The notes below the pieces were generated by a model. The model searched no databases. It was not told where the DNA came from and worked only from the letters and a program-made list of their open reading frames with translations. Positions 1 to 3,346 of a stretch of 5,564 bases of DNA are shown one piece after another. How positions within the stretch are numbered: the first letter of the stretch is position 1; every line of letters begins with the position of its first letter. Position numbers and translations under genes: made by a program. This DNA is from an uncultured Clostridia bacterium (GTDB taxonomy: Bacteria > Bacillota > Clostridia > Oscillospirales > Oscillospiraceae), in the NCBI GenBank assembly GCA_945910975.1, contig CAMDZY010000119.1, positions 1 through 5,564 on the forward strand, written 5' to 3'.

Positions 1-53
1 GCAAAGGTCTGCAAAACCTTTATTCCCCAGTTCAAATCTGGGCGTCACCTCCA
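1..53 (+). tRNA. tRNA-Cys (GCA), 5' part outside the window
   Basis: The 3' two thirds of a tRNA can be folded by eye. The anticodon stem is 4-8 with 16-20, its 7-base loop (9-15) carries anticodon GCA at 11-13, the T stem is 26-30 with 38-42 around loop TTCAAAT, and the 3' acceptor strand is 43-49. Discriminator U at 50 is followed by an encoded CCA at 51-53. Anticodon GCA with discriminator U fits cysteine. The D arm and 5' acceptor strand (expected GGTGACG) lie upstream of the window, so completeness cannot be judged. tRNA 3' ends are common integration targets, so this end could be one edge of an integrated element. No second copy of the T-arm sequence is visible here. Confidence 0.9.
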
Positions 54-60
54 AAAAGAC

Positions 61-97
61 CTTTCCCATGTGTTGACAGCATCAGCACATGGGAAAG
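61..97. terminator. Strong hairpin just after the tRNA
   Basis: CTTTCCCATGTG (61-72) is repeated in reverse complement at 86-97. The stem can be extended inward by four pairs, one of them G-T, leaving a 5-base loop CAGCA. There is no T run after it on the plus strand. On the minus strand it is followed three bases later by TTTTT (58-54). It therefore suits a terminator for minus-strand transcripts arriving from the right better than a terminator for the tRNA. It could also be a protein-binding arm at an attachment site. Confidence 0.5.
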
Positions 98-436
98 ATC
101 AAATTAAGTGTTCGAGCAAGGGAAGAAAAGTCCGGTTTGAAATGGGCACAGAGATTGCGTAAGATCGGCTTTTTAAACGGGCGTGATTAGCGTTGATCCC
201 CAGAGCGTTGAGGCGTTTCATGTGTCGGTATCTGTTTTTGGGGCAGGTCACAACCCTGTGCCCGGCGGTGTTCGCTCAGTGCAGGACTTCCGGATGAAGC
301 TGGTCTGCACGTCATGGCTGAACTGCCACGGATGCCTACTTGCGATTCACTCCCTGTATTACCGCCACGGCCTAGGCCGTCCAGCGGCGATGTACCCTTC
401 ACCCGAAAAAAATTGTGTTTTTTCGGCGAACACACC
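98..436. other. Long stretch without a convincing gene, with palindromes
   Basis: Open frames here lack Shine-Dalgarno sequences and recognisable protein character. Two structures stand out. One is a perfect 14-base palindrome ACGGCCTAGGCCGT at 367-380, enclosed by CCGC (362-365) and GCGG (384-387). The other is CCGAAAAAA (403-411) paired with TTTTTTCGG (418-426) around a 6-base loop. There is also an imperfect stem-loop near 240-263. The region may hold a structured RNA, an origin of transfer or remnants of a gene, but nothing decides among these. Confidence 0.4.
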
Positions 437-465
437 TTGACAAAACGGTTAAAGTCTTGTATATT
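437..465 (+). promoter_or_regulatory. Consensus sigma-A promoter for a short RNA
   Basis: The -35 box TTGACA (437-442) is a perfect match. The spacer is 17 bases and the -10 box is TATATT (460-465). The start of transcription would be near 472. The promoter is flanked by a perfect 8-base inverted repeat, ACACACCT at 430-437 and AGGTGTGT at 466-473, which overlaps the -35 box on one side and the start region on the other. That arrangement resembles paired operator half-sites. Confidence 0.75.
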
Positions 466-471
466 AGGTGT

Positions 472-543
472 GTCCCTTAATACATCTATGTTACGGACTT
501 CTATCACCCACTTCTGTTTCCCTCAGAAGTGGGTGGTCTTTTT
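472..543 (+). ncRNA. Predicted small RNA of about 70 nt
   Basis: A consensus promoter ending at 465 and an intrinsic terminator at 503-543 enclose about 70 bases with no credible coding sequence. An ATG at 488 opens a frame but has no Shine-Dalgarno sequence and runs through the terminator. The 5' half (472-502) is predicted to be single-stranded and the 3' half is the terminator hairpin with loop TTTCCCT. This is the usual shape of a trans-acting or antisense small RNA, for example a copy-number or toxin regulator. No target could be identified by eye and no known family was recognised. Confidence 0.5.
503..543 (+). terminator. Intrinsic terminator of the small RNA
   Basis: CACCCACTTCTG (505-516) pairs perfectly with CAGAAGTGGGTG (524-535) around a 7-base loop. 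Two further outer pairs are possible (503-504 with 536-537). TTTTT follows at 539-543. The opposite strand has no T run after the hairpin, so it acts only in the plus direction. Confidence 0.85.
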
Positions 544-614
544 ATGTGCAGGATGCAAATAAAGTCAAAATCCGCACGTACTCTGCCGTTCCCCGGAAAC
601 AGACTGTTGGCAGT

Positions 615-739
615 CCGGGCTGGGAAACGTTCTGCGCCGAGCAGCGAAGCGTTCCAGAAAACCTTAAGGGTACACGCTGCCGGAAGTCCTTGCAGATATC
701 CCTCCTGCAAGAACCGCCGACCAGCCCGGTCAGGTTCCA
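615..739 (-). ncRNA. Candidate structured RNA, 3' end uncertain
   Basis: Downstream of the minus-strand promoter the sequence folds well. CCGGGCTGG (615-623) and CCAGCCCGG (721-729) form a perfect 9-base closing stem. CTTGCAG (689-695) and CTGCAAG (705-711) form an inner hairpin that extends to about 9 pairs on the minus strand. A third imperfect hairpin lies at about 624-658, ending against the closing stem. Just beyond the closing stem is a GACTG/CAGTC hairpin (601-614). No open frame here has a ribosome binding site. No known RNA family was recognised, and no clear terminator was found, so the RNA may extend further left. Confidence 0.35.
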
Positions 740-745
740 AATTCC

Positions 746-773
746 ATTATAATGGATTTTATGGAAAAATCAA
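746..773 (-). promoter_or_regulatory. Minus-strand promoter inside a palindrome
   Basis: Read leftward, -35 TTGATT (773-768), a 16-base spacer and a perfect -10 TATAAT (751-746) form a good promoter. The start would be near 739. The -10 box lies within the 14-base palindrome TCCATTATAATGGA (743-756). A second inverted repeat, GTCAGGT at 729-735 and ACCTGAC at 775-781, brackets the whole promoter, which suggests control by a DNA-binding protein. No protein-coding gene follows, so the product is probably RNA. Confidence 0.6.
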
Positions 774-800
774 GACCTGACATTGCTATTTTTGAATTTT

Positions 801-1112
801 TTAGTGCTTATCTGCTATTTTTTTCTCCGCGTCACAAATCCCAACCGTTCCGGCGTCAACTGCGGCCTTGGCCGTGCTTGGCTTTGCCTGCCTTTTGGCC
901 TTTAGATTTGTAAGAATCGCCCGGTAAGACTTGCGTTCTTTCGTTGGGATTTGCAGCAGCGCCATAGCCCGTTCTGGGTCAATGTGCATGGATGCCATGA
1001 GCATCCGCAGACAGCGGACAGTCTGGTTGATTTGAATCTGCTGTACCACCGCAGGGTTGATCTCCGAGAGTTTCGGCACCCGCCCGTTTGTTTTTTCGTT
1101 TTTCTCTGACAT
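801..1112 (-). CDS. Hypothetical 103-residue basic protein
   Basis: I do not recognise this protein. The ATG at 1112 is preceded by AGGAG (1127-1123) with a 10-base gap. The product is soluble, without signal peptide or membrane segment. Residues about 20-75 look helical and include the segment DPERAMALLQIPTKERKSY (45-63), which has the rhythm of small clostridial proteins with a 'xxAMxxLxIPxxxRxxY' helix pair. The tail (70-103) is rich in Lys and Ala and probably disordered. It is monocistronic: to the right is a leader with a terminator-like hairpin, and to the left the minus-strand promoter for a structured RNA. A DNA-binding or regulatory role is possible but not shown. Confidence 0.7.
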   Translation of the reverse strand: MSEKNEKTNGRVPKLSEINPAVVQQIQINQTVRCLRMLMASMHIDPERAMALLQIPTKERKSYRAILTNLKAKRQAKPSTAKAAVDAGTVGICDAEKKIADKH

Positions 1113-1140
1113 AGTTATCTATCTCCTTTTTGTTTAATAT

Positions 1141-1176
1141 AAAAAGCAGCTACCGTTTAGATCAAACGATAACTGC
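1141..1176 (-). terminator. Terminator or attenuator ahead of the 103-residue gene
   Basis: On the minus strand the arms 1176-1164 and 1158-1146 form a 13-base stem with two G-U pairs around a 5-base loop, followed by TTTTT (1145-1141) and ATATT. On the plus strand the two G-U positions become mismatches, so the structure favours the minus strand. It ends about 13 bases before the Shine-Dalgarno sequence of the 103-residue gene. It could attenuate that gene, or act as a back-up terminator for the antisense RNA coming from 1523. Confidence 0.6.
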
Positions 1177-1219
1177 CTTGTTTTAACTCAATGGGATTCG
1201 CCAAATAGTGATTTTATTC

Positions 1220-1248
1220 TTGCGTTTTCGGAAAACGCGTGCTATGAT
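1220..1248 (+). promoter_or_regulatory. Toxin promoter with internal palindrome
   Basis: The -35 box is TTGCGT (1220-1225), the spacer 17 bases, and the -10 box TATGAT (1243-1248) preceded by TGC, which makes an extended -10. Transcription would start near 1254. A perfect palindrome GCGTTTTC-G-GAAAACGC (1222-1238) overlaps the -35 box and fills most of the spacer, where a bound repressor would exclude RNA polymerase. A weak leftward -10 (TAAAAT at 1216-1211) could make this a shared divergent control region with the 103-residue gene. Confidence 0.65.
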
Positions 1249-1254
1249 GTGTAT

Positions 1255-1321
1255 GGCGCAGAAATGCGCCGGGGTGCTGCCACCAACGGCGGACGGTTCC
1301 CTCCTTTCACGAGAAAGGGGG
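1255..1321 (+). promoter_or_regulatory. Structured toxin 5' leader with blocked ribosome site
   Basis: Three hairpins follow one another. GGCGCA-GAAA-TGCGCC (1255-1270) is a 6-base stem with a GNRA tetraloop at the very 5' end, the type that protects RNA from decay. CTGCC/GGCGG (1277-1281 with 1288-1292) has one U-G pair. CCTCCTTTC (1300-1308) pairs with GAAAGGGGG (1313-1321) around ACGA, burying the Shine-Dalgarno sequence in nine pairs, one of them U-G. Such a leader would keep toxin translation low until the structure is opened. Confidence 0.6.
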
Positions 1322-1328
1322 TGATACC

Positions 1329-1421
1329 ATGTATGTTACTTATGAAGCATTGTTTGCTTTCGTAACGCTCATATGTGTTATCGTTTCCATGGTCGATTCA
1401 TTTCACGATCATCGAAAATAA
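1329..1421 (+). CDS. Holin-like micro-toxin, type I toxin-antitoxin system
   Basis: This 30-codon gene begins MYVTYEALFAFVTL, continues as one hydrophobic helix (about residues 7-22), and ends in a short polar tail FHDHRK. The 'TYEAL' start, single membrane helix and charged end match the putative holin-like toxins (Hol_Tox type) of Firmicutes, which insert in the cell membrane and are toxic in excess. The ATG at 1329 follows AAAGGGGGTGAT at 1314-1325, almost fully complementary to the 16S rRNA tail. A strong promoter lies upstream and a convergent antisense RNA overlaps the 3' part, as in txpA/RatA and related type I loci. Assignment rests on size, composition, start motif and context. A harmless small membrane peptide remains possible. 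Confidence 0.75.
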   Translation: MYVTYEALFAFVTLICVIVSMVDSFHDHRK

Positions 1422-1427
1422 TCTGCA

Positions 1428-1523
1428 TATAAAATACAGATTGCTCCGTCCAAAGCTTCCCACGGCCTGACGGAGCAATCTGTTACCCGTTGGAGGGAAC
1501 CGTTCGTCGGCGGCACCCTTTCT
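1428..1523 (-). ncRNA. Antisense RNA, presumed antitoxin of the micro-toxin
   Basis: A minus-strand promoter (1557-1530) would start an RNA near 1523. A 15-base hairpin at 1436-1483, followed on this strand by ATTTTATAT, would end it near 1428. The RNA would be about 95 nt and converge on the toxin mRNA, overlapping its 3' untranslated part and ending just past the toxin stop codon. Its first 30 bases repeat almost exactly the toxin mRNA leader (1272-1304), because the two are inverted copies in the DNA. It contains CCCTCC, which could also pair with the toxin Shine-Dalgarno sequence. Repression by RNA pairing is inferred from similar loci. Confidence 0.55.
1436..1483 (-). terminator. Terminator of the antisense RNA
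   Basis: ACAGATTGCTCCGTC (1436-1450) and its exact reverse complement (1469-1483) enclose an 18-base loop. On the minus strand ATTTTATAT follows directly. On the plus strand TTACCC follows, with no T run, so the toxin mRNA may read through or be stopped only weakly here. Bidirectional use, as in the convergent Fst/par locus, is possible. Confidence 0.65.
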
Positions 1524-1529
1524 AGCTTT

Positions 1530-1557
1530 ATTATACACGACTGCACGGAAATTGCAA
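1530..1557 (-). promoter_or_regulatory. Antitoxin promoter
   Basis: Read leftward, -35 TTGCAA (1557-1552), a 16-base spacer and a perfect -10 TATAAT (1535-1530) make a strong promoter. It appears closer to consensus than the toxin promoter, which fits the usual excess of antitoxin RNA over toxin mRNA. Confidence 0.7.
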
Positions 1558-1594
1558 GTATTTTTTATGATATACTGCGCAGACAAAATCGACC

Positions 1595-1713
1595 GGAGTT
1601 GACCACAAGGTTTTTCACAGGCTAAAGCCTGCCGGTTGCCCACAAGGTTTGTCACACCGCAAGGGTGTGACAAACCATGTGGACAACGCTTGAAAAACCG
1701 TGTGGACAACTCC
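1595..1713. repeat. Origin-like palindrome of DnaA-box-like 9-mers
   Basis: Eight 9-mers related to the DnaA box TTATCCACA lie in mirrored order. Forward: TTGACCACA (1599), TTTTTCACA (1611), TTGCCCACA (1636), TTTGTCACA (1648). Reverse: TGTGACAAA (1666), TGTGGACAA (1678), CTTGAAAAA (1689), TGTGGACAA (1701). Within each pair the period is 11 or 12 bases. At the centre, GGTTTGTCACACC (1646-1658) and its exact complement (1664-1676) form a 13-base hairpin with loop GCAAG. The ends GGAGTTG and CAACTCC also pair. The site sits near an initiator-like gene and before AT-rich repeat DNA, so an origin of replication is the best reading. A partition site is the main alternative. Confidence 0.6.
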
Positions 1714-1936
1714 TACCCAGTTCTCGGGGGCTGGCCGCCCCCGGCTTCGGCCTAAAGCAGTTCGGAACAGTCTGCTACCCCTGACTGAAACGATTTTGAG
1801 AAGAGTATTTTATCCTGGCATAACCGAAAATGGACAGACTGCCGAAAGGCTGACGGGATTCCTGCAAATAGGCAGACTGCACCTAAAAACAGATATAATT
1901 CTCCTGTAAACAGATAAACTTCTGCTTTTGTGGATT
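1714..1936. repeat. Gene-free segment with GC-rich hairpin and short repeats
   Basis: CGGGGG (1725-1730) pairs with CCCCCG (1738-1743), next to a GGC-TTCG-GCC hairpin (1743-1752). CAGACTGC occurs directly at 1835-1842 and 1873-1880, and as the inverted form CAGTCTG at 1768-1774. The left copy is part of TTCGG-AA-CAGTCTG, which mirrors CAGACTGCCGAA at 1835-1846. AAACAGATA occurs at 1887-1895 and 1908-1916, 21 bases apart or two helical turns. The frame opened by the ATG at 1700 starts inside a DnaA-like box and has no ribosome site. The set looks like accessory binding sites of an origin. Confidence 0.45.
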
Positions 1937-2045
1937 AATTAGGGGGCGTCTGTTGCCTTGCTTTTTGTCGGCAATGTGCATTCTTTGACCAATTTTTGTC
2001 TATTTTGCACAAATTCCCAGACACATTATTTTTATCCCCCTAATT
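1937..2045. repeat. Nested inverted repeats forming a branched structure
   Basis: AATTAGGGGG (1937-1946) and CCCCCTAATT (2036-2045) close a 109-base segment. Inside are GTCTG (1948-1952) with CAGAC (2018-2022), TTGCC with GGCAA (about 1953-1974), and TGTGCA (1975-1980) with TGCACA (2006-2011). All pairings are compatible, giving an outer stem with two inner hairpins. It starts 14 bases after the stop codon of the initiator-like gene. It may be a 3' RNA structure of that gene or a single-strand initiation structure of the origin. Confidence 0.45.
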
Positions 2046-2058
2046 TATAAAACCTACG

Positions 2059-2811
2059 TCAACTTGTTAATAACTCTTGTTCTCCATTTTTCGGACTACC
2101 CCCTTGCAAAAAAAGAAATTGCCCGGATGGCTCTGGGCAATTTGACAGGATGCGGATTTTGGGATATGGCTTTTTTTGCGCAGCTGAAAAGGGGCTGTCG
2201 GTGGCGCAATAGCGGTTTTTGCGGTAGCCGATGTCGCCGTGACGGCCAATGTACCGGCGCAGGATGCGGATAAAGAGTTGCAGCTCCCGCAGCTGGCGCA
2301 GCGCCAGACAGACGGTAGACTTGGCCAAGTGCAGCATGGACGCTATGGTGCGCAGAGACGGGCGCGCTACGCCACGGTGGCCAGCCAGCTTGTATAGCAG
2401 CAGCGCCACGGCAAACTGGGCGTTGGTCAGTCGGAAAGACAGCAGAGAACGCGGAACGAGCGTATAGCCGTCACGGTCACAAAGATAGCGGATGTAGGAA
2501 CGGTCAATAGCATAGGCATTTCTGCTACGCTCCATACGGCCGCGTTCATGCGACCAGCCATAATGATTGACCTTTTTCAAAAAGCCCGCCTGCACAAGTT
2601 GCCGGATGGCGAGGTTTAACGTGGTGTCGCTGCGGATGCCGGAAAGGACTTTCAACTGGGCATAGCTTTTTTGGGTAGAATACACCTGCTGTTTCTTTTT
2701 TCTTCGGGGCATGGAGTAACCGAGCAGGGCGACCATTAGGCGCTTGGTGGCAGAATGTCCTGCCGCCGTGATCAGCGCGTTAGGTACAACAATGTAGCTT
2801 TGTGCCGCCAT
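2059..2811 (-). CDS. Two-winged-helix protein, probable replication initiator
   Basis: The 250-residue product has two predicted winged-helix units. Residues about 6-104 include a helix-turn-helix near 50-81 (YAQLKVLSGIR...LNLAIRQLVQAGFLKKV) and a basic wing. Residues about 116-190 include a second near 151-183 (PSLRTIASMLHLAKSTVCLALRQL). A short low-complexity C-terminus follows. Two tandem winged helices are typical of plasmid-type replication initiators and of helix-turn-helix proteins of clostridial mobile elements. I chose ATG at 2811 because GGAG lies 8 bases upstream. A TTG at 2844 would add 11 residues but lacks such a site. The origin-like palindrome lies downstream. A plain transcription regulator is the main alternative. 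An intrinsic terminator lies inside the 3' end of the gene. Confidence 0.65.
   Translation of the reverse strand: MAAQSYIVVPNALITAAGHSATKRLMVALLGYSMPRRKKKQQVYSTQKSYAQLKVLSGIRSDTTLNLAIRQLVQAGFLKKVNHYGWSHERGRMERSRNAYAIDRSYIRYLCDRDGYTLVPRSLLSFRLTNAQFAVALLLYKLAGHRGVARPSLRTIASMLHLAKSTVCLALRQLRELQLFIRILRRYIGRHGDIGYRKNRYCATDSPFSAAQKKPYPKIRILSNCPEPSGQFLFLQGGSPKNGEQELLTS
2108..2143 (-). terminator. Intrinsic terminator inside the winged-helix gene
   Basis: On the minus strand AAATTGCCC (2143-2135) pairs perfectly with GGGCAATTT (2124-2116) around a 10-base loop, then C and seven T (2114-2108). This is a textbook terminator, yet it encodes residues about 224-236 of the protein (NCPEPSGQFLFLQ), and the stop codon lies 47 bases past the T run. 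Confidence 0.75.
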
Positions 2812-2842
2812 GCCTGTCACTCCATTCCTGTATTTAAATTTC

Positions 2843-2924
2843 AAAAAAACGCGGCTCTGGAGCGATTTTTGGAATCTTCCATGAACATTTCTTCATTGGG
2901 AGATTTTATATTCGTTCCAGAGCC
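2843..2924 (-). terminator. Long-looped terminator between operon and winged-helix gene
   Basis: Arms 2924-2913 and 2864-2853 pair over 12 positions with one mismatch on the minus strand. They are followed by GCG and seven T (2849-2843). The loop of 48 bases is unusually long. In the plus direction the same arms (with a G-U pair) are followed by TTTATTTTTT (2925-2934), so it may work both ways. It would separate the three-gene operon from the winged-helix gene. A TATAAA inside the loop (2909-2904) may be the -10 of a promoter for that gene. Confidence 0.55.
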
Positions 2925-2948
2925 TTTATTTTTTACCGTTGTTTTGGC

Positions 2949-3329
2949 TTAAAGGTCGTCGCTCATGCGCCGGAAAGCCGCTTCTTGCATTGCTTCCAGT
3001 TCCGCTTCCAATTCGCGGTTTTCCTGCGCAAGTAGAGGGATTCGCGCTTCTAACAGACTGGATGCTTCCTGTAGGGTAGCCGTGTAGCGATGAATCTCCG
3101 CTTCCAGTTCGGACGTATCCGGGGCGGGAGGTTCGGCAGGTGACTTGGCACCGGATTCTTTTAGCGTCCGGTTCAGGCAGTATATCGCGAAGTGTCCGCC
3201 AAGTTCCGTGATAAGAAAGCCCAGAATATTTTCCCACCATTCGCCGGTCAAACCTCCGGCGAGGTTTTCAATAAAGCATTGGAAATGAAGCAACGAATAA
3301 ATCCAGTGAAAAGCTATGTAAATTGTCAT
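2949..3329 (-). CDS. Small membrane-associated coiled-coil protein
   Basis: I do not recognise this 126-residue protein. ATG at 3329 has GGAGG seven bases upstream, and the gene begins 17 bases after the stop codon of the Ig-like gene, so they are co-transcribed. Residues 1-20 (MTIYIAFHWIYSLLHFQCFI) and 34-52 (NILGFLITELGGHFAIYCL) are hydrophobic and could be one or two membrane passes. A Pro/Ala-rich hinge (62-70) leads to a strongly charged helix (73-118) with a heptad-like Leu pattern, predicted to form a coiled coil. As the last gene of the operon it may be an accessory or oligomerising part of the same envelope machine, by context only. Confidence 0.75.
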   Translation of the reverse strand: MTIYIAFHWIYSLLHFQCFIENLAGGLTGEWWENILGFLITELGGHFAIYCLNRTLKESGAKSPAEPPAPDTSELEAEIHRYTATLQEASSLLEARIPLLAQENRELEAELEAMQEAAFRRMSDDL

Positions 3330-3346
3330 TACAAATCCTCCATTCT

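Larger units (their letters stand above)
1272..1518. repeat. Inverted repeat enclosing the toxin gene
   Basis: ACGGTTCCCTCC (1293-1304) is perfectly complementary to 1492-1503. GGGTGCTGCC (1272-1281) matches 1509-1518 with one U-G pair. The two blocks occur in mirrored order on either side of the toxin gene, so a toxin mRNA reaching past 1518 could close into a long 5'-3' stem. The left block includes the anti-Shine-Dalgarno strand of the leader hairpin, so the two pairings compete. Confidence 0.7.

Noticed and set aside
110..150. Slight likeness to the conserved AAAGTCCGG segment of RNase P RNA
   Set aside because: The match is only a few bases and the other conserved RNase P elements are not found downstream.
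183..562. Overlapping open frames on both strands (183-440 plus, 314-562 plus, 187-507 minus)
   Set aside because: None has a Shine-Dalgarno sequence, they overlap one another, and two run across the consensus promoter or terminator at 437-543.
468..780. Plus and minus frames across 468-780
   Set aside because: No ribosome binding sites, odd composition, and a better explanation as promoter, terminator and structured RNA.
1398..1709. 103-codon minus-strand frame across the toxin locus and the palindrome
   Set aside because: It reads through the antitoxin promoter, the terminator hairpin and four DnaA-like boxes, with no ribosome site.
1700..1909. 69-codon plus-strand frame
   Set aside because: Its alleged start lies inside a DnaA-like box and there is no ribosome site.
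2812..2844. TTG at 2844 as the start of the winged-helix gene
   Set aside because: ATG at 2811 has GGAG at proper distance, and the TTG overlaps the T run of a terminator.
2881..2897. Mini frame starting with ATG in the long terminator loop (minus strand, MKKCSWK...)
   Set aside because: Too short, no ribosome site, runs into the terminator T run.
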